Positions 1 through 7,148 are shown, numbered from the stretch's first letter. The stretch: 12,534 nucleotides of DNA from Candidatus Cloacimonadota bacterium (GCA_016927675.1 JAFGMF010000276.1:1-12534), one strand, 5' to 3'. Notes: a model not told the origin generated them from the sequence alone. A program made the numbers and translations.

Positions 1-369
1 AGTCTTGACATCACCTTTGAAGTCAGTACCAACTTCGATCTGATCAGGTTGTCTAATTATCCCAATCCGGTAGTATCAAAAACCATCAGTTCAGAAAATG
101 AAGGTCGAACAAGATTCATTTATATCCTTACAGATGATGCCGACGATGTTTACATGAAGATTTATACGGTAAGCGGCAGATTGGTAAAAACATTCCGTAA
201 TTTACCCACCGGGGTCGGTTATCATGAATTCCCGCGCACAGTACTCGGCTGGGATTGCCGGGATGAAAATGGAATTTATCTTGCTAATGGGATCTATTTT
301 TATAGAATGACAGCAAAGAAAGATGGCAGGAAAATAGAAAAGACCCAGAAAATGGCGATCCTTAAATAA
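1..369 (+). CDS. C-terminal part of a secreted protein with FlgD-like/type IX sorting-type domain; probably PorU-like C25 peptidase (5' end outside window)
   Basis: The frame is open from base 1, so only the last 122 residues are visible; the gene begins upstream of the window. The visible part is one beta-sandwich of the FlgD-Ig/T9SS type A sorting class. It has a YPNPV opening (residues 20-24 of the visible part), then IYTVSGRLVKTF, then WDCRDENGIYLANGIYFYR, and it ends in KMAILK. In the FCB group this domain ends many exported proteins. It also ends the gingipain-like C25 peptidases that include PorU, the T9SS sortase. The PorV-family gene follows after 11 bases, and porU-porV adjacency is known from Porphyromonas, so a PorU-like identity is a reasonable inference. 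The catalytic domain is not in view, so the protein could instead be another T9SS-type cargo. Confidence 0.8.
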   Translation, partial: SLDITFEVSTNFDLIRLSNYPNPVVSKTISSENEGRTRFIYILTDDADDVYMKIYTVSGRLVKTFRNLPTGVGYHEFPRTVLGWDCRDENGIYLANGIYFYRMTAKKDGRKIEKTQKMAILK

Positions 370-380
370 AGGCTGGAAAT

Positions 381-1397
381 ATGAAAAAAATACTGTTTTC
401 TGTTTTATTGCTCAGTTTGATGATTAATCTGAGAGCCGGAAGATATGCCGGTGATTTCATGCAGATCGGTTCCGGTGTAAAAGCCCTGGGTCTGGGTGGA
501 GCTTTTTCGGCAATAGCCGATGATGGCTCAGCTATCTACTGGAATGCTGCGGGAATTTCTCAGATCAGAGGAACCGATATCAATCTGATGCGCGCTTTCC
601 TGTATGATGGATTAGCGTATTACGACAATTTCTCCTTCTGCCAGGGATTACCCAATGAAGTTACGATTGGCTTTAACTGGACTCGCCTGACGATCGAAGA
701 AATACCTGTTTTCTCAGAAGAAAACATTGTCGGAACGAATGTGGATCAACGCGCTAACGATCTTGACTGGATTCTGTACGAAGCCGGCATCCCGGACGAT
801 AAATTTAACAGTACCGATGACCTCTTTCAGTTTGCTTTTGCCAAGCATCTTCATTATCAATTCAACATGGGCTGGCTTTTCTATGAATTACCTCTGGATT
901 TTTATTTCGGTGGGAACGTTAAATATATCAAACGAAATATCTATGATTTTTTCGGTACAGGAACAGGCTTTGATCTATCTTTCATCGCGGCGACCGATAT
1001 GTCCGTTCTCTTTGATGTTGACTGGCTTGGCAAGGTCAGAATGGGTATGAATTTTCAGGATATAGGCGGTACTGTTATCTCCTGGGAGGATCTGGAATCA
1101 AAACACAAAGATAAAATCTTATTCAACACCAAGCTGGGCTTTGCCCTGATTCAACCACTGAATTTTCTTGATTCAGAACTCATCCTCAGCACAGATTCCG
1201 ATTTTGTCTATGAAACTGTTAATCATTACGGGATCGAATTTCTCTATAAAGATTTTCTCGGTGTCAGAGGAGGATATTACAGTGAGAATATCTCTGCTGG
1301 AATGAGTCTGAAAATCTATGATTTCATGCTTGATTATGCCTTTTTAACAAATGTTCTTGGCAATACAAATCGAGTCGGCCTGAGAGTAAATTTTTAG
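381..1397 (+). CDS. porV: PorV/PorQ-family outer-membrane beta-barrel protein
   Basis: This 338-residue protein has an N-terminal signal peptide (MKK, then a hydrophobic core to about A19). Directly after it comes the hallmark of the PorV/PorQ (UPF0164, FadL-like) family: GSGVKALGLGGAFSAIADD followed by AIYWNAAGI. The rest alternates polar and hydrophobic/aromatic residues and ends on an aromatic F (GLRVNF), as barrels inserted by the BAM machinery do. In Bacteroidetes, PorV is an outer-membrane shuttle that receives type IX cargo from the translocon and hands it to the PorU sortase. The preceding gene ends in a sorting-type domain, which fits that role. The start is the ATG after a purine-rich AAAGG. 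PorV and PorQ cannot be told apart by eye, so the symbol is provisional. Confidence 0.8.
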   Translation: MKKILFSVLLLSLMINLRAGRYAGDFMQIGSGVKALGLGGAFSAIADDGSAIYWNAAGISQIRGTDINLMRAFLYDGLAYYDNFSFCQGLPNEVTIGFNWTRLTIEEIPVFSEENIVGTNVDQRANDLDWILYEAGIPDDKFNSTDDLFQFAFAKHLHYQFNMGWLFYELPLDFYFGGNVKYIKRNIYDFFGTGTGFDLSFIAATDMSVLFDVDWLGKVRMGMNFQDIGGTVISWEDLESKHKDKILFNTKLGFALIQPLNFLDSELILSTDSDFVYETVNHYGIEFLYKDFLGVRGGYYSENISAGMSLKIYDFMLDYAFLTNVLGNTNRVGLRVNF

Positions 1398-1405
1398 GAG
1401 GGATT

Positions 1406-2227
1406 ATGATCCGTTGTGCAATTCCCGTAATGCTTGTTATCTTGATTCTTCTGGGATGTTCAGGAGAGGAGAAATTTGCCGTTGATAATATTCCTCCGCT
1501 GAAACCGAATCTGATCCATCACCTGGGTGATACAGGTGATATGATTGGCGGGCAGACGATAAACTATTACCTTGATGAAGAGATGGAATATAATGGTATC
1601 GATGCACTCCCGGGCGGAAACTGGATCCAGATCCAGTGGGATCATCTGCTTGATAACGATCTGGAAAAAGTCGAAGTTTACCGTTTCAGCCTGCAGGATT
1701 ATTCCGCCTATCAGCAATATCTGCTCAATGGTGGAGAAGAGTACGATTTTACCACAAAAATTGATGAAACAACTCCCGATAATAAGTTTTATTTTGACCA
1801 ATCGAGCGGACTATTGGGATTTAACTGGTTCTATTATCTTAAAGTTATTGATATTGCCGGGAACTGGACGAAATCCGATACTGTCTGTTATAAGTTGATG
1901 GATAAACACGTTCCGATCCAACCGATTAATCCGGGCACATATACCTTGAACAACCTGCTCTTTGAATGGGAACTGACCGGAGAACAGGCACCATCGACCA
2001 CCAGACTGCTGATTTTTGATGAAAATTACAATTTGATCTGGACCTATACACCTCTTGATTATGAAGATACTGCCGTTGAGTACGGAGGTCCTGATTTTGA
2101 AGGCGGCATTTTACGTTGGCGGGTAGATGGTTTTACGCCTGTAATTATGACGGAAGAGGTTAACGGACAGCTTTACCAGATCCACTCAGGATCAGAATCT
2201 TATGAATATGAGATATTGGTAAGATAA
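1406..2227 (+). CDS. Uncharacterised lipoprotein with Ig/Fn3-like domains
   Basis: The 273-residue product starts with a lipoprotein signal: MIR, a hydrophobic stretch, and the lipobox LLGC with lipidated C18. The mature part begins SGEEKF. Residues around 70-165 look like a fibronectin type III-like fold (WIQIQWDHLLDNDLEKVEVYR at the start, FYYLKVIDIAGNWTKSD at the end). Residues around 175-270 resemble a second beta-sandwich (PGTYTLNNLLFEWEL, then LRWRVDGF). I recognise no catalytic motif and cannot name a family. The AGGAGG ribosome site overlaps the stop codon of the PorV gene (1396-1401), so the two genes are translationally coupled. A surface or periplasmic accessory role in the secretion/attachment module is inferred from position only. 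Confidence 0.8.
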   Translation: MIRCAIPVMLVILILLGCSGEEKFAVDNIPPLKPNLIHHLGDTGDMIGGQTINYYLDEEMEYNGIDALPGGNWIQIQWDHLLDNDLEKVEVYRFSLQDYSAYQQYLLNGGEEYDFTTKIDETTPDNKFYFDQSSGLLGFNWFYYLKVIDIAGNWTKSDTVCYKLMDKHVPIQPINPGTYTLNNLLFEWELTGEQAPSTTRLLIFDENYNLIWTYTPLDYEDTAVEYGGPDFEGGILRWRVDGFTPVIMTEEVNGQLYQIHSGSESYEYEILVR

Positions 2228-2236
2228 AGGAATTGC

Positions 2237-2271
2237 TTGACTAAAGATCAAACGGCATTTCTTTTTGTCAA
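2237..2271. repeat. Imperfect inverted repeat between the secretion and polysaccharide modules
   Basis: TTGAC at 2237-2241 pairs with GTCAA at 2267-2271. After one T-T mismatch, AAAG at 2243-2246 can pair with the T-run at 2262-2265, the last pair being G-U. The loop is about 15 bases. It lies in the longest intergenic gap of the window (2228-2286). No T-run follows the right arm, so it is not a typical terminator. It could be an operator, an RNA hairpin, or chance. Confidence 0.3.
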
Positions 2272-2276
2272 ACTTT

Positions 2277-2280
2277 GGAG
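2277..2280 (+). promoter_or_regulatory. Ribosome binding site deciding the SLBB gene start
   Basis: GGAG lies 6 bases before the ATG at 2287. An upstream in-frame TTG at 2275 would overlap this site, so the ATG is the better start. Confidence 0.6.
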
Positions 2281-2286
2281 AAAACG

Positions 2287-2769
2287 ATGAAAAAATTTGT
2301 CTTAATTTGTATAATTGTGCTGATTACCAGCTCTTTTTATGCTCAGTTTGAGACTGGTTCAGAAATGAACCGAGGATCAATTTATCTTTATTCAGGAAAT
2401 CTTACCGGTTCCGAACAGCTCAAGATCAAGACATACATCTGGGGGCAGGTCAGAAATCCCGGGATGTATATAATCCCCGATAATACAAATTTACTCACTC
2501 TTATTTCAAGTGCCGGCGGCCCTACGGAAAATGCCAAATTATCAAAAGTCCGCATTATCCGGCCGACTGCAGATGGAGAAAAGGTGATCTGGGTAAATTT
2601 AAAGGAATATATTGAAACAGGAAATGAAAATTTGATTCCAACCATGAAACCGGAAGATACTGTTGTTGTTTCGGGGACATCTTTTTATGCTTTTTCCAAG
2701 GTTACAGACTGGCTTTCCAAACTGGTTATAGTATTAAGTGCCTACAATCTGATACTTCAGATCAAATAG
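2287..2769 (+). CDS. Minimal SLBB-domain polysaccharide export protein
   Basis: From the ATG at 2287 the product is 160 residues. It has a signal peptide ending near SSFYAQ (about residue 20). A single SLBB domain covers roughly residues 46-105 (IWGQVRNPGMYIIPDNTNLL, then SSAGGPTENA). This is followed by the usual KPEDTVVV closing segment (121-128) and a hydrophobic or amphipathic C-terminal helix (about 136-158). SLBB domains build the periplasmic body of Wza-type capsule/exopolysaccharide exporters. This one is far shorter than Wza (about 380 residues) and shows no N-terminal Poly_export domain and no repeated SLBB domains. It sits 10 bases before a Wzc-like kinase, the classic partner, which supports a role in polysaccharide export. 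The C-terminal helix might act like the Wza outer-membrane helix, or it might be an inner-membrane anchor; sequence alone does not decide. Confidence 0.8.
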   Translation: MKKFVLICIIVLITSSFYAQFETGSEMNRGSIYLYSGNLTGSEQLKIKTYIWGQVRNPGMYIIPDNTNLLTLISSAGGPTENAKLSKVRIIRPTADGEKVIWVNLKEYIETGNENLIPTMKPEDTVVVSGTSFYAFSKVTDWLSKLVIVLSAYNLILQIK

Positions 2770-2779
2770 AAGGTAAAAG

Positions 2780-5056
2780 ATGAAGAACGAATTTATTGAA
2801 AATATTGAAGAGCCTGAATTAAGGTTAACAGATTATTTACATACGATAAACAGATACAAGTGGCTGGTAATTCTGATCTTTCTTGTTGTTTTCGGATCAA
2901 GCTTTATTTACACTGCCCGAGCTCCCAGAATTTATAATGCTACTGCAAAAGTATTGATCGAAGACAAAGTCTCAAACAATCTTCTATTTTCCACATATAG
3001 TAACAGGACTTCTTCAATCAATAATAATATTCATATTTTAAAAAGCATTCCTGTTCTTAAAATAGCACATCAGTTTCTTCAGAAATCGAGCAATTATGAA
3101 TCATTGCCAATCAGCTCAATGGGAAACCCGGAGAATTATCTCCGAAACAATATGTCTGTTGTAACCGAGAGAGATACCGATATTCTGATCATCAATTTTC
3201 AGTCCATCAGCCCTGAAGAAGCCCGGGAAGTTGCAAATGCTTTAGCCAATGCCTTGATCCAGCAGGATACCGATTATGCCAGGATCGAATTCCGCAGTAC
3301 CAGAGAATTTCTCGCCAATCAGCTTGATGAAGAAGACCGGCGCTTACGGGCTTCCGAAGAAGATCTCCGCGCTTATAAGATCGAACATGGCATTTCTATT
3401 CTGTCTGAGGAAACACAAAAATTGATCGAAAGATCTTCAGAAATTGAGGTTCTGCTGTCTGCCGCCGAGATCGATCTCAAGGTTTCCAATGATAATCTGA
3501 CTTACCTTCAGGCTGAGCTCTCTTCCCAGGATGAATTACTGGAAGACGTTAATTCTATTTTAACATCACCATTGCTGGAAAAAATGAAGGATGAGATCGT
3601 TCAAAACCAGAGCAGATATGTTAATTTACTGACAAGATCAGATTATTCTCCAAACCATCCCGAATTAGTTTCTCTGAGTAAAACCATTGAGAATGGAAAA
3701 GAAAAACTTAACGGTGAAATTAAAAGGATAATCAGTGTTAAATCAGGATCAAGTGATCCTCTTAAATATCGCAGTAATCTGATCGAAAAAATATCTGCCG
3801 CCAGAATGGATAAAAACATCAATGAATCAAAAGTCAACAGTCTCCTGCAGGCCGTTGAAGAAAATAACAGAAGAATGGCAGTGCTTCCCGATACTGAAGT
3901 TGAACTTGCTCGATTGGAGAGAAACAACGCAATAAACGTTAAGATATTTACCATGCTGAAAGAGAAGTATGCTGATGCTCAGATTGCTGAGAAATCAAAA
4001 GTGGGTAATATCCGGATAGTAGAAGAAGCTCGCACACCATCAGCTCCGATAAAACCAAACAAAAAAATGAATATGATCATTGCTTTGATGCTCGGTGTCG
4101 GAATGGGCGTCGGCGCAGCATTATTGCTGCATTCTTTCGATCCCAAGATCACTACTTTTGACGATGTCAGGAAATATGTTGGTCTTCCCATCCTGGGGAC
4201 TATCCCCTATATCAGTGTTTCTGAAAGCGATATTGAGGAGATCGATAAAGCCATGGATCTTGAAAATGACTCTGACCGTAAAAAACTGGAACAATTTAAA
4301 CAACAGATCGAAGCAAGGCTGATCACAAATTATGCTCCGAAATCTTCAGCTTCGGAAGCTTTTCGAATCCTCAGAACAAATATCATATCCAAAAAAATAC
4401 CCGATAAACCCCTGTCTGTAGTAATTACCAGTGCCGGCCCGAAAGAAGGGAAAACAACGATCCATTCCAATATGGCGATAGCACTTGCTCAGACAGGAGC
4501 TAAAACCATTCTGGTTGACCTTGATCTGCGCCGTCCGATGGTGCATAACCTGTTCAGTTTTAAAAAAGAAAATGGGATCAGTGATTATCTTACTGATCCT
4601 CAGGCAAAACTGGACACTTTTGTTAAATCCACCGATATTCCCAACCTGAAAATTATTACCAGCGGATATATACCGCCAAACCCCTCAGAATTACTCGGTT
4701 CTCCCCGCATGGATGAAGCTCTGGCAGAATTAAAAAGTAAATATGATTACATTCTGCTCGATTCTCCCCCGGTCATTGCCGTAACAGACACTATGGTTCT
4801 TGCCAGAAAAACAGATATGCTCACACTCGTTGTCAGAATCAGAAGAGCTGATAAAATGGTGATCAAAAGAGCCAAGGAATTATTGGAAAATATCGATATT
4901 ACAATTTCCGGAGCAATTATTAACGGAATTTATCCTCAGAAATACTATAGCAGTTACGAGTATAACTATTATTATTATTACTATTATGGAAAAAAAGAAG
5001 AGAAGAAGAAAAGATTTCTCCCTAAATTCGCACGCAAAAATAAACCTTTTTCTTGA
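2780..5056 (+). CDS. Wzc-like polysaccharide co-polymerase with bacterial tyrosine kinase domain
   Basis: The 758-residue protein combines a Wzz-type chain-length domain with a BY-kinase. TM1 is at about 27-46. A large periplasmic region rich in coiled coil follows (about 165-385). TM2 is at about 430-450 and comes after the proline-rich ARTPSAPIKP segment typical of this family. The cytoplasmic kinase carries Walker A (SAGPKEGKTT, 551-560), Walker A' (ILVDLDLRRP, 577-586) and Walker B (YILLDSPP, 657-664). The C-terminal tyrosine cluster (722-736) has 11 tyrosines in 15 residues, seven of them consecutive. In this family, autophosphorylation of the cluster controls ring assembly and polymer length. 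It works with the SLBB protein just upstream. Unusually, a basic tail of about 21 residues follows the cluster, and its DNA is shared with the start of ispE. Glycosyltransferase genes are not in the window. Confidence 0.93.
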   Translation: MKNEFIENIEEPELRLTDYLHTINRYKWLVILIFLVVFGSSFIYTARAPRIYNATAKVLIEDKVSNNLLFSTYSNRTSSINNNIHILKSIPVLKIAHQFLQKSSNYESLPISSMGNPENYLRNNMSVVTERDTDILIINFQSISPEEAREVANALANALIQQDTDYARIEFRSTREFLANQLDEEDRRLRASEEDLRAYKIEHGISILSEETQKLIERSSEIEVLLSAAEIDLKVSNDNLTYLQAELSSQDELLEDVNSILTSPLLEKMKDEIVQNQSRYVNLLTRSDYSPNHPELVSLSKTIENGKEKLNGEIKRIISVKSGSSDPLKYRSNLIEKISAARMDKNINESKVNSLLQAVEENNRRMAVLPDTEVELARLERNNAINVKIFTMLKEKYADAQIAEKSKVGNIRIVEEARTPSAPIKPNKKMNMIIALMLGVGMGVGAALLLHSFDPKITTFDDVRKYVGLPILGTIPYISVSESDIEEIDKAMDLENDSDRKKLEQFKQQIEARLITNYAPKSSASEAFRILRTNIISKKIPDKPLSVVITSAGPKEGKTTIHSNMAIALAQTGAKTILVDLDLRRPMVHNLFSFKKENGISDYLTDPQAKLDTFVKSTDIPNLKIITSGYIPPNPSELLGSPRMDEALAELKSKYDYILLDSPPVIAVTDTMVLARKTDMLTLVVRIRRADKMVIKRAKELLENIDITISGAIINGIYPQKYYSSYEYNYYYYYYYGKKEEKKKRFLPKFARKNKPFS
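4967..4987 (+). repeat. Short TAT trinucleotide repeat encoding seven tyrosines
   Basis: Seven consecutive tyrosine codons (TAT four times, TAC, TAT twice) form a near-perfect trinucleotide repeat inside the tyrosine cluster of the kinase. The last TAT also supplies the AT of the ispE start codon at 4986. Slippage in whole codons would change the number of phosphorylatable tyrosines without breaking the kinase frame. Confidence 0.8.
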
Positions 5057-5849
5057 TATCCTGGCTAAAAGAGCCGATGGCTATCATCAAATTCGAACAA
5101 TATTCTCAGAAATCCAGCTTGCTGATCGGATAAATTTTATTTTGACAAAAAATAACAGCATTAGGATTTTGACAAACATTGACTTTGTAAAACCAGAAGA
5201 TAATATAATTTACAAAGTTGCGGTCTTTCTCAAGGAAAAATATAACGTGAGCAGTGGAGTTGAAATTACTCTGGAAAAAAAGATACCCGTTGAAGCCGGC
5301 TTAGGTGGCGGTAGCAGTAATGCTGCCACAACGATAACAGCACTGTCTGAACTGTGGGAACTTGGCCTGTCTGACATGGAAATGCAGAAAACGGCTGCTC
5401 TGTTTGGAAGTGATCTCAATTTCTTTCTGACCGGAGGAACCGCCCTTGGCGAGGGTAGAGGAGAGCTGATCACTCCTCTGAAAGATCTTATCATTGATAA
5501 TGTTCTGCTGGTAAAACCAGAATTCGGGATCTCCAGCCGGGAAGCTTATGAACTGGCAGAACCATCGAAAGAGCATAATCAAGATTGGCGTGAGCTTCTG
5601 GATACGGCAGACGTCAATTTATGTTATAATGGTCTGGAACAGAAAATCCTAGAGCGTTACCAAGAAGTAAGGCAAATCAGGGATTTGATGCTGGAACATG
5701 GTGCAATCAAATCAATTTTATCAGGTAGCGGACCTACGGTCATAGGATTTTTCTCTGATCCTTACCAGATCAGAAATTCTGCGGAATATTTCGGTAAGAA
5801 TAATTATTGGAATTGCATAACTAAAACTAAGGAAAGGAGTACATTATGA
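4986..5849 (+). CDS. ispE: 4-diphosphocytidyl-2-C-methyl-D-erythritol kinase
   Basis: IspE phosphorylates CDP-methylerythritol in the MEP pathway to isopentenyl diphosphate. The 287-residue product is a GHMP kinase of normal length. The N-terminal substrate motif is SHAKINLFLDI with K18. The ATP-binding glycine-rich motif is PVEAGLGGGSSNAA (101-114). The catalytic aspartate is in GSDLNFFL (D143), and motif 3 is LSGSGPTVIGFF (245-256). The usual GxDVPFF reads GSDLNFF here. The ATG at 4986 is the only plausible start: no other start codon lies between it and the conserved AKINLFL. It lies 71 bases inside the kinase gene in the +1 frame and has no Shine-Dalgarno sequence upstream, only the TAT repeat. 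The first nine residues are strongly basic (MEKKKRRRK), an extension not expected in IspE. It overlaps spoVG by ATGA. Confidence 0.93.
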   Translation: MEKKKRRRKDFSLNSHAKINLFLDILAKRADGYHQIRTIFSEIQLADRINFILTKNNSIRILTNIDFVKPEDNIIYKVAVFLKEKYNVSSGVEITLEKKIPVEAGLGGGSSNAATTITALSELWELGLSDMEMQKTAALFGSDLNFFLTGGTALGEGRGELITPLKDLIIDNVLLVKPEFGISSREAYELAEPSKEHNQDWRELLDTADVNLCYNGLEQKILERYQEVRQIRDLMLEHGAIKSILSGSGPTVIGFFSDPYQIRNSAEYFGKNNYWNCITKTKERSTL

Positions 5850-6160
5850 ACATTACTGATGTAAAAGTTTTTATCAGAGAAAGTAATCAGCTGAAAGCTT
5901 TCGTAAACATAGTCATCGATGATGCCTTTATTATTCGCAACATAAAAGTGATTGAAGGGAAGAACGGCCTTTTCGTGGCTATGCCAAGTCGACGGGTGAG
6001 TACCGGAGAATACAGAGATATTGCACATCCCATCAATACCGATACCAGAAATGAAGTAGAAAAGATCATTATAGATAAATATAAAGAAGTCCTTCAGGAT
6101 GCACTGAGCGCTGCTGAGTCGGGTGATTCAATGGACGATCCAATGGAATCGGATGAATAA
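5846..6160 (+). CDS. spoVG: SpoVG family RNA/DNA-binding regulator
   Basis: The 104-residue product begins MNITDVKVFIRE and contains the family core: KAFVNIVIDDAFIIRNIKVI, then GLFVAMPSRR and YRDIAHPI. These match SpoVG, a small nucleic-acid-binding regulator first found in Bacillus sporulation and also present in non-sporulating bacteria such as Borrelia and Listeria. The C-terminal 20 residues form an acidic, low-complexity tail. The start overlaps the ispE stop (ATGA) and has a good AAAGGAG site at 5833-5839. prs follows after 11 bases. The placement between ispE and prs matches the Bacillus gene neighbourhood. Its targets in this organism cannot be read from the sequence. Confidence 0.93.
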   Translation: MNITDVKVFIRESNQLKAFVNIVIDDAFIIRNIKVIEGKNGLFVAMPSRRVSTGEYRDIAHPINTDTRNEVEKIIIDKYKEVLQDALSAAESGDSMDDPMESDE

Positions 6161-6171
6161 TAGCTTATAAA

Positions 6172-7119
6172 ATGTATTCAAAATTGAAGATATTTACCGG
6201 TAATGCTAATCTAAGGCTGGCGACTGAAGTTGCCAGGTTAACAGGAATTCCACTGGGTGATGCAAAAGTATTCAAGTTTTCCAACGATAATACTTTTGTG
6301 AAAATAAATGAGAATGTTCGGGGTGCGGATACATTTATTATTCAGCCTACGTGTTATCCGGTAAATGATAATCTGATGGAATTGCTGATTATGATTGACG
6401 CTCTGAAAAGGGCATCTGCACGTAATATTAACTGTGTGATTCCCTATTTTGCCTATGCGCGTTCTGATAAAAAGGATCAACCCCGGGTACCGATAACCGC
6501 GAAGCTTGTGGCAGATCTCCTTTCTGCAGCGGGAGCCAGCAGGATTGTGGCCATGGATCTTCATTCAGAACAGATACCGGGTTTTTTTAATATTCCTGTG
6601 GATCATTTGTCTTCCATGCCGATTTTTGCCAGATATCTGCAGGCCAATCTGGACCTGAGTAATCTGGTGGTTGTCTCACCCGATACCGGGGGTACAGCCA
6701 GGGCGAGAATAATGAGTGAGAAGCTCAATTGTGATCTGGCTATTGGAGATAAACGGAGGCTCGGAAACGACGACAAGGCTGAGGTGCTTAACGTGATTGG
6801 TAATGTAAAGGATAAAGACGCATTATTATTTGATGACATCATAGATACCGGCGGCAGCCTCGCCCGAATGGCAAAAAAAATTGCGGAAAATGGTGCTAAG
6901 AGAGTATATGCGGCTTGTGCTCACGGGATATTATCAGGTAAAGCAGTGGAGAATATAGAGAATTCTCCGATAGAAAAACTGTTTATTACAGATTCGATTC
7001 CCTTAGGCAAAGAAAAATCGAGATGTAACAAAATAGTCCAGATTACAATTGCCGAATTACTGGCGATTGCTATTAAAAAAATACATGTAGAGGAATCATT
7101 AAGCATCCTTTTCAGGTAG
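6172..7119 (+). CDS. prs: Ribose-phosphate pyrophosphokinase (PRPP synthetase)
   Basis: The enzyme makes PRPP from ribose 5-phosphate and ATP for purine, pyrimidine, histidine, tryptophan and NAD synthesis. The 315 residues fit the class I length. Visible motifs are NENLMELLIMIDALKRASA-like (NDNLMELLIMIDALKRAS, 65-82), MDLHSEQIPGFF with catalytic H131, PDTGGTARA (170-178), the flexible loop DKRR (193-196) and the PRPP-binding loop LLFDDIIDTGGS (218-229). The ATP-site stretch usually written ARQDRK reads ARSDKKDQPRVP (96-107), a subfamily variant. Downstream of the catalytic core the protein is colinear with known enzymes, so it should be active. No clear Shine-Dalgarno sequence precedes the ATG; it probably depends on coupling from spoVG 11 bases upstream. 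Confidence 0.95.
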   Translation: MYSKLKIFTGNANLRLATEVARLTGIPLGDAKVFKFSNDNTFVKINENVRGADTFIIQPTCYPVNDNLMELLIMIDALKRASARNINCVIPYFAYARSDKKDQPRVPITAKLVADLLSAAGASRIVAMDLHSEQIPGFFNIPVDHLSSMPIFARYLQANLDLSNLVVVSPDTGGTARARIMSEKLNCDLAIGDKRRLGNDDKAEVLNVIGNVKDKDALLFDDIIDTGGSLARMAKKIAENGAKRVYAACAHGILSGKAVENIENSPIEKLFITDSIPLGKEKSRCNKIVQITIAELLAIAIKKIHVEESLSILFR

Positions 7120-7148
7120 TTAACCCCGGATGTTTATGGAGGAATTAG

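Noticed and set aside
727..1050. Open frame on the + strand inside the PorV-family gene
   Set aside because: It lies entirely within a confident gene in another frame and the translation resembles no known protein.
2237..2265. TTGACT as a sigma-70 type -35 box before the SLBB gene
   Set aside because: At 17 bases downstream the sequence is TCTTTT, not a believable -10 box, and FCB promoters often differ from the E. coli consensus.
4990..4996. A7 run as a programmed frameshift fusing the kinase to IspE
   Set aside because: IspE lies in the +1 frame relative to the kinase, while slippage on this run would most naturally be -1 and lead to the third frame. ispE also has its own ATG.
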